The notes under the pieces are model-generated. The model was given only the letters and a program-made list of their open reading frames with translations. It did no database searches and was not told the DNA's origin. A stretch of 64,000 nucleotides of DNA from Scortum barcoo (Eukaryota > Chordata > Actinopteri > Centrarchiformes > Terapontidae), in the NCBI GenBank assembly GCA_023238725.1, contig CM041551.1, positions 9,351,759-9,415,758 on the forward strand, written 5' to 3'. Shown here piece by piece: positions 21,870 to 32,786 of this stretch; position 1 is the first letter of the stretch, and every line of letters begins with the position of its first letter. The translations under genes were made by a program, and so were the position numbers.

Positions 21870-23374
21870 TGTTTTTCTTACTGTTTCCGGCGAGTCCGCA
21901 GGTGTGTGTGGAAAACGGGGAGCCCGGGTCTGTCTGGTGCGTGTACCGGCGGGGCTGCAGGTGTCCCCCGCGGCGGTGCCAGCCGGGGCTCTCTGGAGTT
22001 TAAGAGCCAGACTGCGCCGGGGGAAAGGAGAGGGAGCAGGGTTATCTTCTGAGTTTACACCACACACGTGGTAACTCCTCCGGCTCTCTGCTCCCTTCAT
22101 TTTAGCGCCCAGGATGTCTTTCTGTTCATCGGGTGATGTTGATTACGGGTTTTCAGGGCTTCCAGAAAGAGCTGGATTACTGAATGACATGTCAGTGGGT
22201 CAGCTGTGTTGTGCTGCGTTTTTTTGTGCGCTTTCAATCTGGGAGCAGAGTGCATTTGAGTGAACAGTTTGAAACCATTTATAAATGTAATGCTTTTTCT
22301 ATTTATTTATTTTTTTTTTAGCCCTTTCGGATTTTTTTTTTTTTTGGATTAACGTTATATAAGACTATTGTATTTCTTTCCAGACCATTGTACTGCATTT
22401 GCCAAATCCAAATAGGTTTTTTTTAATCTACAGTTTTGTGGGAGGGAGTGATGGTGGAATGGTCTTTGTGGAAGCTGAGTCTTTGCTGTCAGTGACCCAG
22501 GGGCATATTGATGATTTACAGTTTTAAGCCTATAGTTTGTGACTTTATATTCATTTAGAATTTAGATTGGATCCTCTATTACCAGATCTTGGCCTACTGT
22601 AGCCAACTTCGTTTTTCAGAAAACTGTCAGTGGAGAGTTTGGACACAACTTGTATAACTGAGATTATATTATAAAGTCTACATTAAATACTGAGGATGGG
22701 TCCATTTTTCCTGGCTAATGCCCCACACTTTGTAGTTTAAGAAGTAACTGTGTAGTTTATTTTTGCTTCATTGATTACATTTACTACTCATTGACATCTC
22801 CCATGTAATTGTGCTTTTTATGTTATATAGGCTTTTTCATACTGTTGTGTTTTTTCTTGGTATTTCCCATGGTATATTTTTTAAACTTACTGTCTTACTT
22901 TTAAGCTTAAATGTGCTGTACAAGCAGCCATGTTTGGTCCTTTCCTTTGTTGGAATCATCCACATTTGCTTCGGTGTCATTCCAATGTTGCTGACGTTGA
23001 CTGAGCCGGTGTGACTGATTCCCCCGGTGATCGCCAGGGCTTCTCGGGTCCCAGATGAATGTGTCCGGGGACGCGCCTCATTAATCATCTCGTCCAACAG
23101 ACAACAACAGAGAGAAGGCACCGCGAGCCGTTTGTGTATGCATGTGTGTGCACAGATATGTCTGCATGCTTGCCAGTGAAAAGAAAAAAGAGAGGAGGAG
23201 AGTTGGAAGAGGTAGGCACTGTGTTCTTCTTTCACAAAGCTGTTGCTCGGAAAGAGCGACCTTGCAGTGAATAGGTGTCATAGTAACAACACTTTATTTA
23301 TAAAATCCTATTGATCCCTTTATGGAAATCATCAGTCCTCTTGCTCTCATCAATTGGCAGGTCTGACTGGGTCA

Positions 23375-23465
23375 ACCTCAGTGTCCCTGGAGCCAGTACA
23401 GATTCAGTGTCTTGTTAAAGGTAACCACAGCTGGGTGCTTGAAGAGGTTGATCTGGAGACTTGAA
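23375..23465. repeat. Decayed teleost dispersed repeat segment
   Basis: The run CCTGGAGCCAGTACAG, TTCAGTGTCTTGTTAAAGG, CACAGCTGGGTGCTTGAAG and GAGACTTGAA resembles the '...TTCAGTGTCTTGCTCAAGG...GACTTGAAC' block seen in many fish dispersed repeats. An AG acceptor and a GT donor happen to frame part of it, which makes it look like a 60-nt exon. Confidence 0.4.
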
Positions 23466-26350
23466 ATGAATAAGATTTTAAATGCTCAGACCTATCAAAC
23501 TATAAAGTTTATATAAATGAGTTCTTGTCACATAAAAATTCTTACAAAAATACATTTTACATTTCTGGTAACTATTGGCAAAATTCTAAGCCTGATGAAG
23601 CAAAAGTAGTCCTAAAGTTAGTATTGTGTCAATTCTTTATATAAACAGTAAGGAAAAAATATTTTTATATATACATGCACCATATTGCATTAATTATGTT
23701 AGCAAGCAAGTGCGTTTTTGTTTCTGTATGTGTGTCTGTGTTTATATGTGTGTAACAGAGGAGGAGAGCGAGAGGAGATACAAACAGCATGTTGAATCAG
23801 ACCAGCAGTTCTACCCCTGAGCTTAAATCTGAGCGCTGACTTTATCCCTCCTTAGAGTCTAGATGTGAAACACTCAGGGGAATAGACAATGCCATTGTGA
23901 CCAATGGTCTGAGGTACGGAATAAAAAAGATTAACATTTCCGTCCTACCGGGGCAAACACACTCGCACACTAAAAGTCAATGGGCTGGTTGACCCACCGA
24001 CTGTGTGGAGTTTCCCAAGTGCGCACTGAAAATGCTTCTATGAGGTATGTATGCCAGTGTAAGAAAGAGGGAGAGCAATATAGATTGATTTATATATGTG
24101 TTTCGCCCCCTTTTTTGTATATGGGTTTGTGTGCATTTGCATGTTCACTTAGACGTTCATGCATGTATATTCCCACAAATGATTGTATGCTGAGCACTAA
24201 TCCAGGAATTTTCTCCTACACATGCTTGGCCTACAGCATCTGTATATCCAGTATCACTTAACTGGCAAGCACAGTGATATCAGTTGCTGAACAAATATTG
24301 TTATCCCACAAAATTAAATGAACATGCACACAGACTCACATAAGCATAAAAATAGTCAGAAGCCCAAACTCGCATAAGCACAAAGGTGCATACACAACCA
24401 AAGACGCTCACAGAACTGAAGAAAAGTAGATTGTGTCTGTCCTTTTGCACTTCAGCTGTACTCTCTAATGAGTTGTCACTGTACAGTATGTAAATTTGTT
24501 GTCATTGTAGTGTGTCTGAGGCAAGGTCTCCCACCACCTACTATGATGTCTTATAATCATTGGGACATTAATTTTCTATTTGCAATTCAAATCAACACAT
24601 TTCTCTGATTAAGATGGTTCACATGGGGAATTTCTGACAGGAATATCAGCTCAGTGATTATAGTGTACTAATGTGTGATATGCTGTATTTGAAGTACATT
24701 TTGTATGCACATATATTACATACGCTCATGTAGCATTCTTGAATTTCAACAGTTTAGTTTAACCTCATTGTGTGAAACAGCAAATGTTTCCTTTTAATCT
24801 TGAACTTGAACTCTCTTGCTTTGCTTTGCACCATGGCCACTCATCATTCCTTGTGTAAAGGACAGGATTTAAAATTTTAACCTTTCCGCTGCTGGTGTGT
24901 GAAAAATAAAGGATATACCTTTAAGTCAGTGTGTTAGTGACACTGTTGGTGGCTAAATGGGATGCCTGGAGAGCCCTGTCTGGTAGAGAATCAGATTAGC
25001 CTTTTCTTATCTCATTAAGTGTGCCAGGCCATTTGACATAGACATCAGTCTGGGTGCACCTCCAGGGCCACACAAGATAGAGTTTCTTTTTCTTCAGCAT
25101 AATTCATTGCATGTGAAAAAAATGATGGCATTTAGTTGTATTCTGTTGCCAACACAGCTATTCTTGAGTTTTAGTTTTTTAAGTTTATTCTTGAATTGAG
25201 TTTGAAGCATAGTAGTTCTTCCTGTAATATTTGTCTGGGGTCTGACTAAGGGAAGCTCATTCAGCTGTAGCTTCTGTATCAAAATGGCTCATTTATAGAT
25301 TTGACTGGTTCTAGCTGATCTGAAGCAAACGAGAGAATACTCTGGTATGTCCTTAAAGTCCAATGACAGCAACATTGGCAAAAGCAGCTGGCTTTTTTCT
25401 ACTGTCAACAAATGAGTCACTGATTATTATCGTATCATCAGTTACTATTTGGAAAATGTCAATGAGAAATGCTATACTTTTCTAAAACCGAACACACAAG
25501 TAAACCTGATGCCATTCCTGTATCTTTTCTTTGTGTGTGCGTGCGTGTACGTGCATGCATGGGTCTGATGGTTCCCAGTAGGAGGTGGTAATAATAGGAT
25601 TAGGTCTGGAGGAAGCAGACTGGTTTGGCTCGGATTAGATCAGCTCAATACTTGGTGTTTAGCTCTGGTTGGCCCCTGTGTATTTATGTGTGTGTGTAGT
25701 GTGCATGTGTGTGCATGTGTCCACATTGGCAAATTTGTTATGCATGGTGTCAAGTGAGTCGGAGTTAGGAAACAAGGTCTAGTTCATAATTGCACTGCCA
25801 TTTTTCTCTTCCACATTGTCCTGTCTAAATTGCTCTCTTCCTTCTGTTTTTTTGCTCTGTTCTTCTTTTGCACTGCCCCTATTTTCAATAAATCTTCCCC
25901 AGTGTTTTTTCTCCTTCTCCTTGTAACACTTGCTTGCTCCTTTTGACTGCCTATGTGTCTTAAAAAACTGAATAAAAAAAAAAAGTCTTTCATGCCTTGC
26001 CCCTGATGATTCCTCTTGCTCACTCCTACTCTGTGTCCTCTGATTCTGTGTTTTTTTTCCCTTTTTGCCTCCTGTCTATTTTCTTGTCCCTAACTATCTC
26101 TAATTCTGTCTATCCATACTTGGCTCTCCACAGTGGTTTTATCATCCAGCCATAATCACTTTCCTCCTTCCTCTTATTTTTTCATTTTCTTTTTTCATCC
26201 ACCCAGTCTCTCTCCTCACAATCTGTCCCCTTCTCATCCCACTCCTGATTACAAATATGTTTGATAAAAGAAAGTCCCCGCTAGCCACTTTTGAAGGGAG
26301 TAATGTGATGTATTTGCGTGTGCATGGTCATACACACCTCTCAACACACT

Positions 26351-26375
26351 GTGTGTGTTTGTGTGTGTGTGTGTG
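26351..26375. repeat. (GT)n microsatellite
   Basis: GT dinucleotides with one TTT interruption. Confidence 0.9.
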
Positions 26376-27316
26376 AATGTCCGTCCACTGCAACAACCAG
26401 ATTCACATGGGTCACTGCCAAACACACACAGCCACACTGCAGTCCCCTCTTTCAGTCTCATGCTGCTCTTAATTTTGCTTGCCCAATCAGCGCATGAACA
26501 CTTTAGCCCACTAAAACATGAATTCATGACAAAATGCATGACCTTTCCACACTGGACACTGCTTTCTAGAAGGCTCTTTTTATTAATACAAGGAATCAGA
26601 ATCACTTCATTTCACAGCAGCCCATAATAATGAATTTGATGTGAAAATCATGAATACTTGCATGGTAAGATATTATAAGTGAAAAGCTTTTGACCTTGCA
26701 TGTTTCAAAGTATATATTAATACATGCACAAGGTAAGAAACTGCTAAAACATCCATATTTGCATGTTTCCATAAAGGATTTCTGCGAATTCTCCTCTCAA
26801 TGTCATAGATCACAAGTATGGGGTAAGTAAGTATGACAAGTATGGCAAACATTTTCTTGTAAGAAACGCAGTATCAGAGCACCATGACTGTTTTCTCATT
26901 TTTCCATATCCTGTCAGCTTTATACTTAGACTGCTGTATTGGTCTCCTTGAAGAATTGAAATTTCTCTCTTGGAAGTGAATGCTACTGCAAGGCTATCTA
27001 TGTTTCATCATGGGAGCAAGGCTGCAGTGATACAAATGTACACTGACAAGTCATGCAGCATAATTCCCTTAACAATGTCAGTAACGTAACATGTACACAC
27101 ACTCCCACACACAAAGAGGCCCACATCATGCAGCTCACACTGACCACCTCTCTTTTCTCTGTCCTGCACACACAAACACAAACCAGTCTAGGTCACTGAA
27201 TGATACACACTTCACATGGATTAATTGAAAACTTAACCCATAGTGGGGGCCTTAATATAGGTCTGTAATTGTGTAATTGTGCGTACACATGTACATGCAT
27301 GCTTTTCTTTACCCTC

Positions 27317-27343
<27 letters not shown>
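27317..27343. repeat. (TG)n microsatellite
   Basis: An uninterrupted TG tract. It opens the 151-codon frame that spans it, which is not a gene. Confidence 0.95.
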
Positions 27344-27347
<4 letters not shown>

Positions 27348-29923
27348 ATTTGTGTGACTGTGCAAGATCTGAGAGTTATTCTAGTGGAATGTGTTCTCAT
27401 TAGAACCCGTCAGAATCTGTCCACCTCGTTAGGACAAGGGTCTCTGAGATGGAGAGTGGGCTGGCAGGATGGAGGGAGGAAGAGAGAAGGACATTTACAG
27501 AAGGAGGCGGCATATATCAGAAAAGAGAGAAGGATGAGTAGAGACAGCTCGAGGAAAGATGGTCAGGAGGCGAGGATTTTCCCTGACACCTTGTCATTCA
27601 ATATTACTGTTGTTATTATAATCTGTAGCTGCATCACAGCGCAGCTCGCTGCATTAGTCAGAGAATGGATCAGACTATCTCAGTCACCTAATACTGCATT
27701 TCCCTTTCAGAATACCTGGATTTTTACAAACTGATTTATCATATACCAGCCTTCAGAATTGCTTTTTCGGTTGATGTGAATATCTACTTAAAATCACTTA
27801 TTGTACATCATCATCATCATCATTTTGAATGTGTCTCTATAGGATCTACAGCATGAACATAACGTAGCAGGGAATACGGAAAAACTAGCTGGGAAATGAA
27901 ACTAAATAAAATCTGAATAACAGTAAAAACATTGGAAATAAAACAGGTTAACAGAATAAAGTTATGATTTTCTTTCTGTTCCTTTCCATCGTACGGTAAT
28001 ACACTAACCTAAGTTCATCCTGAGCCATAACTTGAGCCTTAATCACTGAGCCTTAAGAGACGAGCCCGCCCTAAGATCAGGAGCCACAAGATTTTAGTAG
28101 AGAAAATAATTGAGGGTCCTCTGATTTGGCAGGTTAACCTGTCCAACTCAAATGAGCATGTAGAGAGGTTTAGATGATGATAATATGACTTTCTGGCCAT
28201 TAAAACTTATGAACTTTATCAACGATTACAGTGGATGTTGCGCATGGAAAATGAAGCAATAATCTTCTACTGTAGTGCCTATTTTTTGCTGCAGATTTAC
28301 TTAGAAAGCATTTTTTCTGGATAAGTTAAGACACATTTGATTTTACTGTTTTCCAGTCACACAATCTCATATTTTTTGTCCATTTTTAAAAATCTTTCCC
28401 TTATCAAGTGAGGAGACAGAAAACTTGCAACTGGTGCTGAGTGGACCTGTAGAAAACTTGAGTAATGTTTTTTAGTTCTGAACTAACTCCTGATTCACCC
28501 CCTTGATTTAGCTGTGTACTTAATGTAGACTAAGACTTATTTTATTAAGTGAAGTTACCGGATAGAGTTTAACAATCTGGATTAACCTAGGAACCTTGGA
28601 GGAATGCCCAAAGAGTACTGGAGGTGTTAGAGCAGTTAAAAGCAGCGTAAGTGAACCTGACCCAAATCAACTGTGTCAAAACAACAGTGTCAAAAGCAGC
28701 TCAAAGTAAAACTGGGCACTCACCTCTGTCAGTGGCAGTGTTATACCCCTTATACGTACTCTTGTACTACATCCAGTGATAGGCAGGGCATCACTGTAAA
28801 TGGGTTGTTTTGTGTCCAGCAGTCAAGGAAGTGGAAGTCGCTAGTTTAACAATAAGGGTGTGATCCCTCACTGGCATCCCACCCACAAATACTGCCCTTC
28901 ATGTTTGATATAGGTGGCCAAAAGCATGAAGGTGGGCAGGTATTTCTAGTTGGGTGCATTTAGTGTTTAGTTTTGTTATCTAAGCAACATTCAGAAGTGC
29001 TGTTAAATGACCATTAAATACAGACATTTCGTCATGCAGCAGATGACTGAAAATCCATACTATTATTAGTGGTTCTAAATGACTTGGCAGAATAGTAACA
29101 TGAATGTATTATGGTTTTGATAGTTATTGATAAAGGTTTTAATTACAGTGGCATGTTATTGCTTCATTACATGTGACTGTTTTAAAACACAGCCTTGCAT
29201 CACTCATTGGTTTTATATTTGAACTTGCTGGCTTGGTGACTGAGTGTGTACAGTAGATTAAGTTACTTTCACTTTGAGTGTGAGTTCACTTACCACATGG
29301 AGGCAGTAAATTCTTCAAAAGTCTGTTCTTGGATTGCTCTGTAGACATTAATATTTTATTACATCTTTTGTACTCTGTTTGCTTCACATCCAAGCTATTT
29401 CTTGCCCACCTATGTCCAATTTCTAACCTGTACCCAAACTATTAGTAAGTAATTAATAGCAGATGTTTTCTTTTTTTTTAAAGACTTGGCTAACATAATC
29501 ACAAACTGTGGAGAGATAATTTCATGACAATGTCAACCCACTGCTCTGCATAAAATTATCGTCAAATAATGTCGACGTTTTAGTAATTGAGGAAAAACTG
29601 CTTGTTTTTTTTCCTGTTGCTGTGAGTGTAATATTAAAGTATCCACCTGTCACAAATGGCAAACATTTCAGAAGAGGAGATGTTAGGTTTTTTGCAGGAC
29701 ACCAATGACAGCCTTAATGAGTTTCTAATATATGGCAAGGAAACCACTGATTAATCATACATACATTATTTAGTACATTACAAAGAGTACAGTGATTTAA
29801 TGAGACCTTGAGCTAATTACATTAACTAATTAGTTAGTGCTCATGTAAAAATAATTAACATACATTACTAAGTCATGAGCTAAAGATTTGCAAGTGACCA
29901 AGCAATACAGAAAATGTTTCACT

Positions 29924-30402
29924 CAGATGCAGACGAGGCAGGAGGCAGATAGACGACATTTGACTCTTTATTCAGGGCAAACACGGGAACACAGGAACAC
30001 AGGGACGAGGCAGAAAGCAAGTAAGCACAAGTAAGCACGTAAGCACAAGAAAGCACAAGAAAGCACAAGAAAGCACAAGTAAGCACAAGTAAGAAAGCAC
30101 AGGGAGGAACAACGACACGACCAAGAACAAAAGGAGAAGGACTGACTTAAATACACAGGAGGAAAGGGAAGTGGAAACAGGTGAGGAGACTAATGGGGAC
30201 AGGTGAAACCAATAGGGGCGGAGCAGACAATCAAAAAAGGAGGGAAACAAAGGGCAGGAAGTAAAGTGCTAAACCAAGTGAGGAGAGGACAAGAATACAA
30301 AATAAAACAGGAAGTGCACACAACCAGGTAGAAGTAACAGAAAACACACTAAGGGAGACAAAATATAAGGACCAGGAAACCGACAACCACAAGGAAGACA
30401 AA
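29924..30402 (-). repeat. Left (3') LTR copy, truncated at both ends
   Basis: Collinear with 32,823-33,332 with few substitutions; most differences are small indels and the copy number of an AAGCACAAGT-type 10-bp minisatellite (about 30,016-30,098). TATTTAAG on the minus strand lies at 30,146-30,153 and AATAAA at 29,967-29,972. Compared with the right copy it lacks about 70 bp at the TGTTATG (U3) end, where an (AT)n run and unrelated sequence begin at about 30,403. It also lacks about 35 bp at the U5 end, where the match begins at CAGATGCAG. Confidence 0.7.
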
Positions 30403-30469
30403 GAATATATATATATAGACCAAAGTCTCTGACCATGATATGAACTGAAGCCGGCGACGACAACAAAGA

Positions 30470-31235
30470 CATGGACACTGGTGGCCGGCGGTGACTGCGC
30501 AGGCGAAGACTGGGACCCTCCGGCGGAGGCAGAACCCTTCCGGGAGGCCGGACGGCGGTGAAAGGTGAAGGTGAAGGCGAGCGTGAGACCCTCTGGCCGG
30601 CCGGCGGCGGAGACAGAACCCTTGAGAGGCCGGACGGCGGCGATGAAGGCGAAGGCGAAGACCCTCTGGCGGCCAGCGGCGAAGCGAACCCGGGAGGCCG
30701 GAGGCCGGCGGAGACAGGAGACCCTTCGGGAGAGATCGAAGCGCGGCGAAGGCGAAGGCGAAGACGGTGAAAGGCGAAGGCGAGGCAGAACCAGAACCTT
30801 CTTCGGGAGGCCGGACGGCGGAGACAGGAACCCTTCATCGGCGGAGGCCGGCGGTGAAGGCGAAAGGCTGATGGCGAAGGCGAACCTTCCTGGAGGCCGT
30901 GGACGGGCGGCGGAACCCGCCGGGAGGCTGGCGAAGGCGAAAGGCGAGAACCCTCTGGTGGCACGGCGAGGCGGAACCGCCGAGGAGGCTGGCAGCGGCG
31001 GCGAGCACTCTGGTGGCGGCGGCCCGGAACCCTCTGGCGGAAACGGCGGAAGCGGAAATGGCGGCTCTCCAGAAGGCGGCACGGCGTATGAGACCCTCCA
31101 GAGGCCGTGGCGGACAAACCTCCTCTGGCGGCGGCGAGGCAGAGACGGCCCGGCCGTGAACGCGTCGACCCTCTGGCGGCGGCGAAAGGCTGAACGGCTG
31201 AACCCTTCAGGCGAGGTGTCGGTGGGGAAGGCCGA
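30470..31235. repeat. GC-rich GGCGAAGGC / ACCCTCTGGCGG repeat block
   Basis: Imperfect repetition of two motifs, GGCGAAGGCGA and GAACCCTCTGGCGG (also as GAACCCTTCGGGAGG and GAGGCCGGACGGCGG), with very high CpG content. The lack of A/T keeps both strands open: 30,565 onward on + and 31,253 back to 30,231 on -. The predicted products are low-complexity (Gly/Arg/Glu on +, Pro/Ser/Arg/Phe on -) with no domain. The periodic 'PPEGS...SPSP' pattern of the minus frame suggests it was once a repetitive coding region of the retroelement. Confidence 0.65.
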
Positions 31236-31239
31236 TGGA

Positions 31240-31835
31240 AAGGGCTCCGTCACTGGGGGGCACTGGGGGCACTGGGGCGCTCACTGGGGCAGCTTCCGAG
31301 CTCACTGGGCACTGGGAGGCTCACTGGGAAGCTCACTGGGGCTTCACTGGGGACTGGGGGCCACTGGGACGCTTCGAGCTCAGTCTCTGGGAGCTCACTG
31401 GGAGCTCAGCTCTCTGGGGCACTTGACCTTTGACTGGGGCGCTACAGCTGGGCAGTCTCTGGGCACTGAGCTCAGGCACTGGGGGCACAGCTCGAGCACA
31501 GTGGGGCCTCTCGGGGGGCACTGGGGACGCTCACCGGGACGCTCGAGCACAGTCTCGGGGCACTGGGGCAGCTCACCCTGGGGGTCGAGTCTCGGGGGGC
31601 ACTACTGGGACGCTGCCTCGGAGGCACAGTCTGAGGGGCACTGGGGCCTTCGCCGGAGGCTCAGTCTGAGGGGCACTGGGAGGCTCACTGGGGGGCACAT
31701 GGGAGCTCACTGGGACGCTCAGTTCAGTCTGGGGGCACTGGGGGCAGCTCACAGGGGGCACTCGAGCTCAGTCTCTGGGGCACGCTGGGACGCTCAAGCT
31801 CAGTCTCGGGGCTGGGGGCACTCAGCTGGGGACTC
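31240..31835. repeat. CACTGGGG / GCTCACTGGG repeat block, G-quadruplex prone
   Basis: About 590 bp built from CACTGGGGGC, GCTCACTGGGA and GCTCAGTCTCTGGGG variants. The + strand carries many closely spaced runs of three to six G, including four runs within 31,255-31,290, which satisfy the usual intramolecular G-quadruplex pattern. On the minus strand the same units read as Pro/Val/Ser-rich repeats such as CPQCPQ and PPVPE. Confidence 0.75.
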
Positions 31836-32229
31836 GGTGGCTGGACTGCCGGCTGCACGGCTGCAGCGGCTGCAGACTCTTGGCGGCTGGAGGCCCAGAA
31901 GCTGGGCGGACAGGCTGAAGGCTAGGAGCCAGGCGGCAGGCCGGACTTCAGACTGCTGAGACTTGGCCAGCTGGAGCTGGCACTGGCTGAAGGCTGGACT
32001 CCAGAAGCTGGGCCACGGAGGCTGAAGGCTACAAGGCTGGGCCTGAAGGGGCTGAGGACAAGGCTGAAGGCTCGGGAGCTGAAGGACTCGGGAGCTGGGG
32101 CTGAGGCTGAAGGCCTCGGGAGGCTGACAGAGAGGCTCGGGAGCTGGGCCGCAGGCTGAGGGCTCGGGAGCTGAAGACTCGGAAGCTTGGGGCCGCAGGC
32201 TGAAGGCTGAGAGACTGAGGTGCAGGTTG
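31836..32229. repeat. CTGAAGGCTCGGGAGCTG degenerate repeat block
   Basis: Irregular repetition of GGCTGAAGGCT, CTCGGGAGCTG and GCCGCAGGCTGA units, continuing the tandem character of the retroelement core with a different motif. The minus frame (32,508 back to 32,029) stays open as Ser/Pro/Gln-rich sequence. Confidence 0.55.
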
Positions 32230-32350
32230 GGAGGCAGGCTGGAAACCCGCTGGCTTGGAGGCAGGCTGGAAACCCGCTGGCTTGGAGGCAGGCTGGAAAC
32301 CCGCTGGCTTGGAGGCAGGCTGGAAACCCGCTGGCTTGGAGGCAGGCTGG
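32230..32350. repeat. 27-bp tandem repeat, 4.5 copies
   Basis: Units start at 32,230, 32,257, 32,284 and 32,311, with a half unit from 32,338. They run GGAGGCAGGCTGG, AAACCCGCTGGCTT and are essentially identical. The period is a multiple of three, so on the minus strand each unit encodes the nine residues SKPAGFQPA (as repeated SKPAGFQPA blocks), and the reading frame is kept throughout. Near-perfect identity points to recent expansion. Confidence 0.95.
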
Positions 32351-32647
32351 GGTGCAGGCTGTAGGCTATCTGGCCGAGGCTGGCTGCGTCTGTGGCTGCG
32401 GCCTAGCAGGGCTAGCAGGCCAAGGCTGTGGCTGCAGCTGCGGCTGGAGCTGACGCTGCGGCTTGGCAGGCTGGAGGTGATGCTTTGGCTTGGGGGTAGC
32501 TTGCTCAAGAGACTGTGGCAAACGAAGCAACTGGAGCTTGGCTGGTCGAGTGTCCAGAGCAGTCAGCAGTTCATCAAACAAGCCCGGTGCACTCTTCTCA
32601 ACAGCCACGAGTCGCATGAGCCAAGAGATCAATCACCTCCTCCAAAC

Positions 32648-32764
32648 CTATCCGCCGGTCCACGTGGTCCAGGCACGGTACAGGTACAGGAGGACAAAGT
32701 TCTTGATAACCTGAAGTGATCTTTCTCCATGTTCCCGGGCTCCTAAGGTGTCTGCTGGGTCCAT
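32648..32764 (-). pseudogene. Degraded gag-like start next to the 5' LTR
   Basis: Immediately inside the right LTR, the minus strand opens with ATG and reads MDPADT, then GAREHGERSL, then VIKNFVLLYLYRAW, stopping at TAG (32,650-32,648) after 38 codons. A neighbouring frame continues with GLEEVIDLLAHATRG, and another with APGLFDELLTALDTRPAKL before the repeat core. Read together, these suggest one helical domain broken by one-base shifts. An MDPAD-type start just after the LTR is common in Ty3/Gypsy-like gag frames, but no zinc knuckle is visible, so the gag assignment is tentative. Confidence 0.3.
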
Positions 32765-32786
32765 GTTGGTTCATGTGTCGTTCTGT

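Larger units (their letters stand above)
21870..29923 (+). other. Intron 1, proximal part
   Basis: The first 190 bp remain CpG-rich and may hold regulatory sites; the rest is ordinary AT-rich intronic DNA. It contains (GT)n tracts at 26,351-26,375 and 27,317-27,343, an (ATC)n run near 27,806, and a repeat-like segment near 23,361-23,460. No exon was accepted here. Confidence 0.5.

Noticed and set aside
21864..22003. Continuation of the first-exon frame past the donor
   Set aside because: The GTAAGT donor is consensus, and the read-through peptide is Cys/Arg/Pro-rich GC-driven sequence. A retained-intron product is possible but not supported.
23361..23420. A 60-nt phase 1-1 exon joining in frame to the first exon
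   Set aside because: It has a usable AG acceptor and an AAG|GTAACC donor and stays open, but the sequence matches the look of a common fish dispersed repeat (TTCAGTGTCTTG...GACTTGAA), and the resemblance continues past the supposed donor. Splice-junction reads would settle it.
30231..31253. 340-codon open frame on the minus strand
   Set aside because: Not accepted as a host gene: low-complexity Pro/Ser/Arg repeats that run into the left LTR. It may be a relic of the element's own repetitive frame, which is noted under the repeat block.
30565..31959. 464-codon open frame on the + strand
   Set aside because: Open only because the DNA is GC-rich and repetitive. The product is Gly/Arg/Glu/Trp-Gly low-complexity sequence, and the frame runs antisense through the LTR element core.
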